DNA of 8,959 nt from Candidatus Dadabacteria bacterium (GCA_020027805.1 JAHKKQ010000147.1:1-8959); one strand, 5' to 3'; shown: positions 1-7,201, counted from the stretch's first letter. Translations and numbers: made by a program. The notes: generated from the letters alone by a model not told the origin.

Positions 1-1158
1 GCCGGAGGGGAGGCGCTCGTATGCGTTTTCGAAAAAGAGGAAGTAGCTGGGGCGATAGGTTATTTCAATAAAGCCGGAATCGACCCGAAGATAATTACCT
101 ACACGCCCATTGCGCTGGGCGCCCTTAACGAGCTGGTCGAGGGTCCCAGGCCCGTTATGCTTGTAGATATGGGTGAGGAGGACCTGAGCTTTGCGCTTTT
201 CGATGAAAACGGGATAAAGCGTGTGAGGTCGTCCAGGAAGCCGGTCGAGTCCTTCATCGAAAGTCTATGCGGATTGAGAGGGGTTCCGGTCGAAGAATTC
301 GGGTTCACGAAGGCGGAGCTTTCGGGGGAAAGCGGCGAGCATTTGAAGCTATGTCTTTCACCTGTCATAAGCGAGATCAAGAAAACACTTCATTTTTTCG
401 AGACGGAGCTGAAGGAAAAAATAAACACGATTCTGATTTCAGGGGCTTTGTCCCAATCGCCCGGTTTAACCGAGCTATTTAAAAAGGAATTCGGGAGGGA
501 TGTTAAGAAGCTCTTTATCCCTGATCTCGGCGTCGAGAACTCCCCTTTATACGCGAGGTCATACGCACTCGCCCTTTACGGGAGCTCTTTTAAGAACGGG
601 TACCTTAATTACAGGAAGGATGAGTTCAAGTACGCGGGCTCCGACCGGGAGCTGAGAAGGGTTTTCATGGCGCCCGCAATTCTATTCGCCCTGCTGTTCG
701 TTCTGCTGCTTTACAACAACGCATCGCGATATTTCGAGCTTAAGAAGGAAGTCAAAGTCCTCGAAGGGCAGATCGCGCAGGTCGTAAAGGACGCATTTCC
801 CGACGTGAAGGTAATTCCGAAGCCGGCCCAGTTCATGGAAGGCGAGGTATCGAAGCAGAGGGATAAGCTCAAATTGATCCGGGGAGTGGAGGGCGCGAGC
901 ACGCCGCTCGAGGTGCTGAGGGGTATATCCAGCAGCCTGCCCGCGAGCATGAAGCTCGTGGTAAACGATATTAAATTCGAAAGCGATAACGAAATCAAGA
1001 TTCAGGGGGTATGCGATTCTTACCAGGAAGTCACGGAAATTGAAGAGGCCCTGTCCAAATCCAAAATATTTGAGTCCGTAACGAGAAATCAGACGGGAAA
1101 CACAGTCGACGGTAAAACGAAGTTCGAGTTATCCCTGGTTGTGAAAACGGAAGCGTGA
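1..1158 (+). CDS. gspL: Type II secretion system protein GspL (actin-fold plus PilN-like), 5'-truncated
   Basis: The reading frame is open from the first base, so the N-terminus lies outside the window and 385 residues are visible. GspL is the inner-membrane platform protein that links the cytoplasmic secretion ATPase (GspE) to GspM and the pseudopilus. Fragment residues ~1-190 look like the second half of the PilM/GspL actin-like domain: a phosphate-loop-like VDMGEED near residue 55 and an ISGALSQSPGL nucleotide-site-like motif near 145-156. One membrane helix follows at ~223-239 (APAILFALLFVLLLY), then a short coiled coil. The end is a PilN-like ferredoxin fold, from about TPLEVLRGISSSLP to the C-terminus. 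PilM-like and PilN-like parts in one chain, followed by GspM and GspN, argue for GspL rather than type IV pilus PilM. The gene is cut only by the window edge; no internal damage is seen. Confidence 0.85.
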   Translation, partial: AGGEALVCVFEKEEVAGAIGYFNKAGIDPKIITYTPIALGALNELVEGPRPVMLVDMGEEDLSFALFDENGIKRVRSSRKPVESFIESLCGLRGVPVEEFGFTKAELSGESGEHLKLCLSPVISEIKKTLHFFETELKEKINTILISGALSQSPGLTELFKKEFGRDVKKLFIPDLGVENSPLYARSYALALYGSSFKNGYLNYRKDEFKYAGSDRELRRVFMAPAILFALLFVLLLYNNASRYFELKKEVKVLEGQIAQVVKDAFPDVKVIPKPAQFMEGEVSKQRDKLKLIRGVEGASTPLEVLRGISSSLPASMKLVVNDIKFESDNEIKIQGVCDSYQEVTEIEEALSKSKIFESVTRNQTGNTVDGKTKFELSLVVKTEA

Positions 1159-1159
1159 T

Positions 1160-1759
1160 ATGGAACTAGGTTCTGCGATCGAGAGCGTTAAAAGGGTTTT
1201 GAGCGAGTTACGCGAGAGGTTTTCTCGTCACTCTTCGTCGGAAAGGGACGTAAGGGCGATTAGGATCGGTGTCGCGGGCCTATGTCTTTTAATCGCGTAT
1301 ATTGTCTTTCACACCTTTTGGTCCGGTACGGAGCGTCTCGAGAAGCAGGTCAGGCAGCTCGAGACGGAGCTCGGGAGGATAGAGAATTTGAGGAGCGAAT
1401 ACGAAGGTTCGATGGAAAAAATAACCGAGCTCTCCAGCAAGATAAAAAAAGAGAACGAGCCCCTTATATCCGTCGTGGAACAGATACTCCTTGACGAGAA
1501 TATAGACAGAAAGAACTTTTCTATAAAGGATGTAAACTTAAAGACATCCGAGTCCGAGGATTTTTTTGAGGAGAAGAGCATCGATGTCGAGCTGAAAGAC
1601 CTGTCGCTCAAGGACTTGATCGATATATTGTACAAGCTTCAGAATACGCCTTCATTCCTCAAGGTATCGAACTTGAATCTAAGCACGAAATTCAACAAAT
1701 CTGATTCCATGACCGTCAAGCTTCGCGTGTCGACCTTCGAGTTCAGGGAGCTCGGCTGA
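1160..1759 (+). CDS. gspM: Type II secretion system protein GspM (PilO-like)
   Basis: GspM is a bitopic inner-membrane protein that pairs with GspL in the secreton assembly platform. This 199-residue protein has a charged cytoplasmic N-terminus (~35 residues) and a single membrane helix at ~36-53 (IGVAGLCLLIAYIVF). A heptad-like coiled coil rich in Glu/Lys/Leu spans ~56-100, and a periplasmic domain with alternating strands and helices resembles the PilO/GspM ferredoxin fold. The ATG lies one base after the gspL stop, with GGAAG six bases upstream as ribosome site, so translation is probably coupled. Sequence conservation in this family is weak. The call rests on topology, length and position between gspL and gspN more than on motifs. 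Confidence 0.8.
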   Translation: MELGSAIESVKRVLSELRERFSRHSSSERDVRAIRIGVAGLCLLIAYIVFHTFWSGTERLEKQVRQLETELGRIENLRSEYEGSMEKITELSSKIKKENEPLISVVEQILLDENIDRKNFSIKDVNLKTSESEDFFEEKSIDVELKDLSLKDLIDILYKLQNTPSFLKVSNLNLSTKFNKSDSMTVKLRVSTFEFRELG

Positions 1760-1760
1760 T

Positions 1761-2651
1761 ATGAGAGAAAAGCTCATGAAAATGAGACATGTTAAGCCGT
1801 TTTCCTACATTGTTTTCTTCCTGGCGGCGTTTATTGTTTTTATCTTTATTACCTTCCCCGGAGAGCTTATAAAAAAACGCATTATCGCCGAGATAGAGAG
1901 CAGCACCCCCTATAAGGTGGACATAGACGAGGCAAGCATCTCCCCGCTTTTAAGCATAAAGCTGAGCGGTGTAAAGCTCTACAAAACCAAGGACCGGTTT
2001 CTCAAGGTCGATAGTCTGAGCATCAGGCCCTCGGTCTTTGCATTGATACTGGGGACCAAGAAGTTCCCCTTCAAAGCAAAGCTCCTGAACGGTGAAGTCG
2101 CAGGGAGCGTGAGCATAGCCGGGTCGCGCACAAGGGAAATAGAGGCTACGGTGAAACACGTCACCATAGATTCGATCCCTGCCTTGCTTTCCTCCGACGA
2201 CGCCAAGCTGTTTTCTCTGGGCGGCGTTATGGACGGCAGCATGCATATCGAGCTCGAGCCTCAGGCCAAGGGGGAATTCCAGTTCGAGATTGACCGGCTC
2301 TACATGAAGGACATCAAGGTCAAGGGATTGAGCCTCCCCAGCTTTACCGACCTCAGGTCGGTGGTAAAGGGGAATATCGACGGGAAGAGGACGAACATCC
2401 TGGCATTTAACGTGACGGGCAAGGACATCGATTTGGAGATAACCGGATCGACGCCTCTTTTTTGGGAGATACCCAAAGGCGGACTTATCGATTTGGGCTA
2501 CCGCCTCCAGATGAAGGGCGCTCAGATGGCCAAGTACAAAGGGCTTCTGGCTCCATACCTGGCGACACAGAGGGACGGGAGCTTGGGCGGTAAAATCCTC
2601 GGCACGATAAAAAACCCGAGATTCGAAAAAGGCTCGATAACAAGGTTTTGA
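1761..2651 (+). CDS. gspN: Type II secretion system protein GspN
   Basis: This 296-residue protein has one N-terminal membrane helix (~14-32, SYIVFFLAAFIVFIFITF) and then a long periplasmic region. That region is made of repeated short beta segments, such as YKVDIDEASISPLLSIKLSGVKLYK, resembling the AsmA-like fold of the GspN family found with deltaproteobacterial-type secretons. GspN is an accessory inner-membrane component; its exact role is not settled. The start follows the gspM stop by one base, and AGGGAG sits about ten bases upstream. It appears to be the last gene of the gsp operon here, since a 49-base gap follows. Length is normal for the family and no lesions are visible. Confidence 0.78.
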   Translation: MREKLMKMRHVKPFSYIVFFLAAFIVFIFITFPGELIKKRIIAEIESSTPYKVDIDEASISPLLSIKLSGVKLYKTKDRFLKVDSLSIRPSVFALILGTKKFPFKAKLLNGEVAGSVSIAGSRTREIEATVKHVTIDSIPALLSSDDAKLFSLGGVMDGSMHIELEPQAKGEFQFEIDRLYMKDIKVKGLSLPSFTDLRSVVKGNIDGKRTNILAFNVTGKDIDLEITGSTPLFWEIPKGGLIDLGYRLQMKGAQMAKYKGLLAPYLATQRDGSLGGKILGTIKNPRFEKGSITRF

Positions 2652-2668
2652 CACGCATTTCCGGTTTC

Positions 2669-2678
2669 ATTCGCGAAT
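2669..2678. repeat. 10-base palindrome ATTCGCGAAT after gspN
   Basis: A perfect 10-base palindrome lies in the 49-base gap between gspN and the cupin gene. It has no T-tract, so it is not a convincing terminator. It could be a small operator half-site pair or simply chance. Confidence 0.2.
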
Positions 2679-2700
2679 CAATCTCGTTAAGCAATAAGAC

Positions 2701-2967
2701 ATGAACGAAAATAGCTATGAGCAAAAGCTCCGCGAGGAAGGGTTTTCCGGGGTTTTCATCCACAGGGACCGCCCGAATGCCCATTACCCGGACCATACTC
2801 ACCACGGAACGACCGCCCACGTTGTCATCGAAGGTTCGATCACAGTAACGTCCGGGGGAAAAACCGTAACATACGGGCCGGGCGAGAGGTTCGATGTTGC
2901 CGCAGGCGCCGTTCATTCCGCGATAATAGGGCCGGAAGGATGCCTCTATGTCATAGGGGAGAAATAA
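2701..2967 (+). CDS. Small single-domain cupin protein
   Basis: This is an 88-residue protein consisting almost entirely of one conserved cupin barrel. Cupin motif 1 is visible at residues 32-45 (HTHHGTTAHVVIEG) and motif 2 at about 59-73 (GPGERFDVAAGAVHS). His32, His34 and His72 are the expected metal ligands. The glutamate usual in motif 1 falls at a Thr (37/38), so this would be a His-only or altered metal site. There is no signal peptide, so it is probably cytoplasmic. The start is the only sensible ATG, but its ribosome site is poor (AATAAG region). The substrate cannot be told: small cupins include sugar-binding, dioxygenase-like and regulatory proteins. It follows gspN by 49 bases on the same strand and may be co-transcribed, without obvious functional linkage. 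Confidence 0.75.
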   Translation: MNENSYEQKLREEGFSGVFIHRDRPNAHYPDHTHHGTTAHVVIEGSITVTSGGKTVTYGPGERFDVAAGAVHSAIIGPEGCLYVIGEK

Positions 2968-3022
2968 GCCCCTTCCGTCGTTTAATATGTGACGTTTAAC
3001 GCCGCGCTCCCTCAGGCGTCTT

Positions 3023-3050
3023 TCGCATACTGATTTTTATGAGTATGTGA
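3023..3050 (+). promoter_or_regulatory. Inverted repeat next to a possible extended -10 upstream of the BFN gene
   Basis: TCGCATACT (3023-3031) pairs with AGTATGTGA (3042-3050), giving nine pairs with one G-U across a 10-base loop. Immediately after comes TGA-TATTCT (3048-3056), which resembles an extended -10 element for the gene starting at 3078. The repeat could be an operator or a weak terminator for the cupin transcript. No clear -35 is present, so both readings are tentative. Confidence 0.3.
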
Positions 3051-3063
3051 TATTCTAAATCCC

Positions 3064-3069
3064 GGAGGT
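3064..3069 (+). promoter_or_regulatory. Ribosome binding site fixing the BFN start
   Basis: GGAGGT sits eight bases before the ATG at 3078. This supports that start and therefore the hydrophobic N-terminus as a genuine part of the protein. Confidence 0.75.
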
Positions 3070-3077
3070 ACTCATAT

Positions 3078-3599
3078 ATGAGCATCAGGTCGGGGTCGAC
3101 AGGTATGGCATTTTGCGTAATTGTTTTCGTTGCAGTCTCGGTTGCTTCCGGTGTCGAGAAGAAGGACGAGGACAACCTCCAGGAGATGGAAATTGAAGCC
3201 CTCGGTTTTGACCGGGTGACCCAGACGCCGATTGTTCTTCTCACGGACAAGAAGAAGGAAACGGTTCTCCCCATATGGATAGGACTCTGCGAGGCCAGGT
3301 CTATAGAGATCGGGCTTTCAGGCGTGATACCGCCCCGCCCGCTCACGTACGACCTGGTGGCGGCGATGGTAAGGACGCTGAACGCCGAGGTTAAGAGGGT
3401 TGTAATAACGGATCTTCGCGACCAGGTGTTTTACGCCCAGGTGGTCATGTCGGTGAACGGTAAGGTATCGAATATCGACGCCCGCCCGAGTGACGCGATT
3501 GCGCTTGCTACGAGGATGAAATCGCCCATCTTCGTGAATAAATCCGTGATCAGGAAAGCCGCCCTCTCTGATTCCGGTGCGCTGCGGAGGGAGCTCTGA
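3078..3599 (+). CDS. Bifunctional nuclease (BFN/DUF151) domain protein with N-terminal signal or anchor
   Basis: This is a 173-residue protein. Residues ~10-25 (MAFCVIVFVAVSVASG) are a hydrophobic signal peptide or membrane anchor after a short Arg-containing start. Residues ~35-160 form one BFN domain with its characteristic blocks: VLPIWIGLCEARSIEIGL (~63-80), RPLTYDLVAAMV (~87-98), RVVITDLRDQVFYAQV (~107-122) and DARPSDAIALA (~134-144). BFN proteins are named for a plant member with DNase and RNase activity; the bacterial activity is poorly established. The C-terminal UVR motif seen in some bacterial members is absent. A strong Shine-Dalgarno site supports this start, implying that the domain is periplasmic or membrane-tethered rather than cytosolic. 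It sits between a cupin gene and pheA with no evident pathway link. Confidence 0.85.
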   Translation: MSIRSGSTGMAFCVIVFVAVSVASGVEKKDEDNLQEMEIEALGFDRVTQTPIVLLTDKKKETVLPIWIGLCEARSIEIGLSGVIPPRPLTYDLVAAMVRTLNAEVKRVVITDLRDQVFYAQVVMSVNGKVSNIDARPSDAIALATRMKSPIFVNKSVIRKAALSDSGALRREL

Positions 3600-3632
3600 A
3601 TGCTGCGGATATAATAAAAACCGCCGGGCTAT

Positions 3633-3661
3633 TTGACATAATTTTCCCCTGTTGCTATCAT
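3633..3661 (+). promoter_or_regulatory. Near-consensus sigma70 promoter of pheA
   Basis: TTGACA (3633-3638) matches the -35 consensus exactly. After 17 bases comes TATCAT (3656-3661), which matches the -10 consensus at five of six positions. Transcription should start near 3668, leaving an untranslated leader of only about 22 bases before the pheA ATG. No attenuator or leader peptide fits in that space. Confidence 0.75.
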
Positions 3662-3689
3662 TGTCCCTAGTTCACCTCGAACAATAAAA

Positions 3690-4574
3690 ATGGGCTCCTC
3701 CGATAACCTCGAAAAACTCAGGAAAAAAATAGACGACCTCGACCGCGAGGTACTCGGTTTGCTGAACAGACGCGGCGAGATCGTCCTTAGGTCGCACCAG
3801 GCCGCTTTTCACGAGTTCGGCGGCTCCGCCGAACTTTTGCCCGTAACGGGTTTCGGGGATGTATTCGAGGAGGTCGAGAACGGGAGGGCGTCCTACGGAG
3901 TCGTGCCGGTCGAAAACTCCATCGAAGGTTCCATAGGTATAGTGCTCGACCTGCTTTCCGGCTCGAACCTCACAATATCGGCTGAGCTTTTCGAGAAAAT
4001 CAATCTTTTCTTGCTCTCGAAATCCGGCTCGCTCAAGAATATCAAGGTAATAGCTTCCCATCCGCAGCCCCTTGCCCAGTGCAGGAAGTGGCTCGGCAAA
4101 AACCTGCCGAACAGGAAAATCCGTGAAACCTCCAGCACAGCGGAAGCCGCTAAGCTCGCATCCCGGAGTAAAGGGGTTGCGGCGGTGGCCAGCGAGCATT
4201 CGGCATCTATATACAAACTAAAGGTTCTCGAGAAGAACATCGAAGATAATAACCGGAATACGACCAGATTTTTTGTGGTCGGCAGCCGCGTGAGCGCCCC
4301 TTCGGGGAACGACAGGACTTCGATCGTATTCACCCTCAGGGATAAGCCCGGCGAGCTCCAGAAATCCTTTTTTCAGCCCTTCGCCGAAGCAGGCGTGAAT
4401 CTGACCAAAATCGAATCGAGGCCGTCCAAGGAAAGGCCCTGGGAGTATCTATTTTTTGTGGATTTCAAGGGACACAGGGAGGATAAGGCGATCAAGAGCC
4501 TCGTTGATAGAGTGGCTAAACATTGCGTATACCTCAAAGTCCTCGGGTCTTATCCAATCGGCAGGAGTGCCTGA
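3690..4574 (+). CDS. pheA: Chorismate mutase/prephenate dehydratase (P-protein) with large in-frame internal deletion
   Basis: P-proteins convert chorismate to prephenate and then to phenylpyruvate for phenylalanine synthesis, with feedback control through a C-terminal ACT domain. Residues 6-34 are the first helix of an AroQ-type chorismate mutase (LEKLRKKIDDLDREVLGLLNRR). The sequence then jumps at R34/S35 to HQAAFHEFGGSAELLPV, which normally follows the GPxGTF(S/T) motif of prephenate dehydratase. From memory of typical ~360-residue homologues, about 65-75 residues are missing: the rest of the mutase, the linker and the first dehydratase strand. The remainder is well kept: VVPVENSIEGS (71-81), SHPQPLAQCRKWL (123-135), TRF (192-194), and the ACT motifs GELQ (221-224) and ESRP (242-245). 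Mutase activity should be lost and dehydratase activity is doubtful. No in-frame start lies immediately upstream and no Shine-Dalgarno is obvious. A true deletion and an assembly collapse both remain possible. Confidence 0.85.
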   Translation: MGSSDNLEKLRKKIDDLDREVLGLLNRRGEIVLRSHQAAFHEFGGSAELLPVTGFGDVFEEVENGRASYGVVPVENSIEGSIGIVLDLLSGSNLTISAELFEKINLFLLSKSGSLKNIKVIASHPQPLAQCRKWLGKNLPNRKIRETSSTAEAAKLASRSKGVAAVASEHSASIYKLKVLEKNIEDNNRNTTRFFVVGSRVSAPSGNDRTSIVFTLRDKPGELQKSFFQPFAEAGVNLTKIESRPSKERPWEYLFFVDFKGHREDKAIKSLVDRVAKHCVYLKVLGSYPIGRSA

Positions 4575-4603
4575 TTTATCCGCGGGATGTAGTGTTAAAC
4601 AAG

Positions 4604-4621
4604 CCGGGTCTATTTGCCCGG
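4604..4621. terminator. Short hairpin between convergent pheA and phoR
   Basis: CCGGG (4604-4608) pairs with CCCGG (4617-4621), with a possible extra G-U pair, around a short loop. On the phoR strand the stem is followed by CTTGTTT, and on the pheA strand by a TATTTAT stretch, so it could act weakly in both directions. The phoR stop codon lies within the hairpin. Confidence 0.4.
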
Positions 4622-6421
4622 GTATTTATCCGCCCCGCCCCCCGGGCTCCCCTGCGCGGGGAGCGTGATGCTGAATTTGCTCCCCTTCCCCTCTTCGCTC
4701 TGGACCTCTACCTTGCCTCCGTGCATTATCACTATATGTTTGACGATGCTGAGCCCGAGGCCTGTGCCGCCCAGGTTTCTCGAGCGTGTCTTGTCGACCC
4801 TGTAAAAACGCTCGAATATCCTGGGGAGGTGCTCTTTCGGTATGCCTATGCCGTTATCGCTTATCTCGGCCAGAATATGCGAGTCCTCTTTTGAGACCCT
4901 GACCTCGACCTTCCCGTTTTCAGTGGTGTACTTCACGGCGTTATCTATTAAATTGATGAACATCTGCTCGAGGAGGAACCTGTTTGCCTTGAGTCTGCAA
5001 ACGCCCGTGTCGACCCTGAATGACACCTCGATTCCCTTTTCCTGAGCCTTCGATCTGAGCGCGTCGAGCGAGGCCTTTATCAATTCGTTGATGTCGATCT
5101 CTTCGAAGTCGTTTGCGGAGTTCTCTTTGGAAAGGGAGTCCCTGCTTTCGACCTCCGACAGGACGAGCAGGTCGGAAACCAGGTTTATCAGCCTGTCCGT
5201 GTGGCGCTTGATGATCCTCACAAAGTGTTTTTGGTCCTCGGGGCTCTCGTAGGCTTCTTCCTCGAGCGTCTCTGTGTATCCCTTGATGGCGGTAAGAGGG
5301 GTTCTCAGCTCATGGGAGACATTCGCTATGAAATCGGCTTTTATCTTCTCGAGCCTCTTGAAATCGGTTATGTCGAACATTACGACTATGACTTCCTTAT
5401 CAGGGGAATCGAGTGGTATAACGTTCACGAAGTAGTGTTTTTCGTCCGGGTACAGATAGAATATCTCCCTCGAGTCGGGCATCCATTTCTCAAGCACGCT
5501 TTCAACCAGCTTTGTCAGTTCCCTGTTCCGTAAAATTTCCCAGTACTGTTTGCGCGTGGGGTCGTCTTTCAGGTTGAACATCTTTTTTAGGGCGCTGTTG
5601 ATGATGATGACCCTGCCCTCGTGGGATACGACCATTACCCCCTCGCTCATGGCGCTGAGCACGGCTTCGAGCTGGTTCTTTTCCTTGGACAACTGCTTGA
5701 AGAGCTCGTTTAATTTCTGAGCCATCCGGCTGAGCGCGGTCGAGATCTTGGAAATTTCCGATTTTCCGTTGGTTAAGGGGATGCTGATGTCGAGGTTCCC
5801 CTTTGCGAGTTCTTCGGAAGTGTTGATTATCCCCCGGAGCGAAGAGCTTAACGATTTTGAGAGAGCCATCGAGAGCAGGAGAGCCACTACGGCAAGTATC
5901 CCTCCCAGGTATATAGTCTTCATTTCTACGGGGTGGATCGAACTCTGCAGGAAGCTCAGGGGGAGGGATGTCCGTATTACCGCCCTTATTCGGTTCCCGT
6001 AAGCCCTGTACGGGATGGCTACGTAGAGCATTTCCCTCTGAAGGGTCTCGCTGTAGCGGCTGCTTTCCCCGACGTCGTTCGCGATGGCTTCCTTTACCTC
6101 GGGTCTGTCCTTATGGCTATCCATTTCCGCGGGGTCCCTGGCCGAGTCCCCGAGCACAGCGCCGTTTTCGTCCAGGACGGTGATCCTGACCCCGGTTTTC
6201 TGACCGAGTTCCGATACCAGGCGCTGAATTTCTGCCGGATTCCCATTATCTATGGGGGGTTCGAGGACCTCGCTCACGAGGGTCGCCGCGGTCAGGAGTC
6301 TCTCTTTGGTCAGCGATTTATCGTAGTCTTTCAGCTCGCCTATTACGAGGAGAGTGAACAGGGACAATATGAGGAATATTATCAGAAAACTGGAAATGAA
6401 CTGTTTCCAAAAAATGCTCAA
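4610..6421 (-). CDS. phoR: Phosphate-regulon sensor histidine kinase PhoR
   Basis: This is a 603-residue membrane kinase that phosphorylates PhoB, encoded just upstream. Domains in order: membrane helix ~8-28; a periplasmic region ~30-160 of Cache-like size; a second helix ~168-187; HAMP ~188-242; PAS ~250-350 (AMSEGVMVVSHEGRVIIIN). HisKA follows with the phosphoacceptor His370 in FIANVSHELRTPL, then the ATP-binding domain with an N-box (NLIDNAVKY, 490-498), DNGIGI (522-527), FERF (536-539) and GGTGLGL (551-557). The large periplasmic sensor makes it more like the PhoR/ResE/WalK type of many bacteria than the E. coli form, which lacks a substantial periplasmic domain. The start is TTG, with AGGA five bases upstream, 7 bases after the phoB stop. 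The name rests on domain order and pairing with phoB next to a Pho-type porin promoter. Confidence 0.87.
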   Translation of the reverse strand: MSIFWKQFISSFLIIFLILSLFTLLVIGELKDYDKSLTKERLLTAATLVSEVLEPPIDNGNPAEIQRLVSELGQKTGVRITVLDENGAVLGDSARDPAEMDSHKDRPEVKEAIANDVGESSRYSETLQREMLYVAIPYRAYGNRIRAVIRTSLPLSFLQSSIHPVEMKTIYLGGILAVVALLLSMALSKSLSSSLRGIINTSEELAKGNLDISIPLTNGKSEISKISTALSRMAQKLNELFKQLSKEKNQLEAVLSAMSEGVMVVSHEGRVIIINSALKKMFNLKDDPTRKQYWEILRNRELTKLVESVLEKWMPDSREIFYLYPDEKHYFVNVIPLDSPDKEVIVVMFDITDFKRLEKIKADFIANVSHELRTPLTAIKGYTETLEEEAYESPEDQKHFVRIIKRHTDRLINLVSDLLVLSEVESRDSLSKENSANDFEEIDINELIKASLDALRSKAQEKGIEVSFRVDTGVCRLKANRFLLEQMFINLIDNAVKYTTENGKVEVRVSKEDSHILAEISDNGIGIPKEHLPRIFERFYRVDKTRSRNLGGTGLGLSIVKHIVIMHGGKVEVQSEEGKGSKFSITLPAQGSPGGGADKYPGK

Positions 6422-6428
6422 CCGGATC

Positions 6429-7118
6429 CTACTCTTCTAGTTTATACCCTATGCTTCTTACTGTTTTTATCATGTTCCCCGCGGGGCCCAGCTTTTCCCT
6501 GAGATTCTTAATGTGTACGTCTATAGTCCTGTCGTATACCAGCTTATCGTCCCCCCAGAGCCTTTTCTTTTTCAGGAGCTGATCCCTCGTAAATACCCTG
6601 CCCTTTCCGTCCGCGAGCACTTCGAGTATCTTGAACTCGGTCGTTGTCAGCAGCACCTTTTCGTTATCGACCGAGACCTCGTACTTTTCGGTGTTTATTA
6701 TAAGCGGGCCGACCTTGATTATATTATCTTCCGATTCCTTCACGCCCGTACGCCGTAGAACCGTCTTCACCCTGGCTACAAGCTCACGGGGACTGAACGG
6801 TTTTACGATGTAATCGTCCGCGCCCAGTTCGAGCCCTACGACTACGTCCGCTTCGGAAGCCTTGGCGGTCAGCATGATTATGGGTACGGAAGCGGTAGTC
6901 GATTTGTTTTTCAGGATTCTGCAGATCGCGAGCCCGTCTATTCCCGGCAGCATGATGTCGAGCACCGCCAGGTCCGGGACCACGGATTCTATATACGAGA
7001 GGAAATCCCTGCCGTTATGGAACTCCTTTACCTTGAACCCCTCCCTCTTCAGGTGGTGGCTTACGAGCTTAACTATGTCTTCTTCGTCTTCGACTATCGT
7101 TATAAGTTTTTCAGTCAT
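6429..7118 (-). CDS. phoB: Phosphate-regulon response regulator PhoB (OmpR family)
   Basis: This is a 229-residue two-domain regulator. The receiver domain (1-122) carries the acidic pair in VEDEED (10-14), phosphoacceptor Asp54 in LDIMLPGIDG, Thr84 and Lys106 in VKPFSP. The C-terminal winged helix (~132-229) shows TTTEFKILEVLA, RDQLL, the recognition-helix region DRTIDVHIKNLREKLG and the wing IKTVRSIGYKLE. When phosphorylated by PhoR it should bind 11-base-phased direct repeats, and such an array lies in the adjacent divergent spacer. Upstream of the ATG only a weak AGG is visible as ribosome site. The protein is full length with no missing key residues. The specific PhoB name depends on context, because OmpR-family paralogues look alike. 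Confidence 0.87.
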   Translation of the reverse strand: MTEKLITIVEDEEDIVKLVSHHLKREGFKVKEFHNGRDFLSYIESVVPDLAVLDIMLPGIDGLAICRILKNKSTTASVPIIMLTAKASEADVVVGLELGADDYIVKPFSPRELVARVKTVLRRTGVKESEDNIIKVGPLIINTEKYEVSVDNEKVLLTTTEFKILEVLADGKGRVFTRDQLLKKKRLWGDDKLVYDRTIDVHIKNLREKLGPAGNMIKTVRSIGYKLEE

Positions 7119-7201
7119 AATGTCTAACCTGTTCTAAGCATACAGGAAACTCTACCCTTAGATTAAACGATAAGCGGGCACTTGCAACTATATACGGCCC
7201 C

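Noticed and set aside
1..1158. Type IV pilus pilM/pilN instead of gspL
   Set aside because: The actin-like and PilN-like parts are fused in one chain, and gspM and gspN follow directly, which is the type II secretion arrangement.
1950..2654. A 234-codon open frame on the minus strand opposite gspN
   Set aside because: It lies entirely antisense to a well-supported gspN in operon phase, has no recognisable domain, and reads as a high-GC shadow frame.
3672..4199. A 175-codon minus-strand open frame opposite pheA
   Set aside because: It overlaps clear prephenate dehydratase coding sequence, and its own translation shows no family features.
5933..6502. A 189-codon plus-strand open frame opposite phoR and the end of phoB
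   Set aside because: It crosses two well-supported genes on the other strand and shows no ribosome site or domain.
7160..7187. A phoB promoter made of TTGCAA (7182-7187) and TAATCT (reverse of 7160-7165) on the minus strand
   Set aside because: The spacing of 16 is acceptable but the -10 matches consensus at only about half its positions, so it is not strong enough to annotate.
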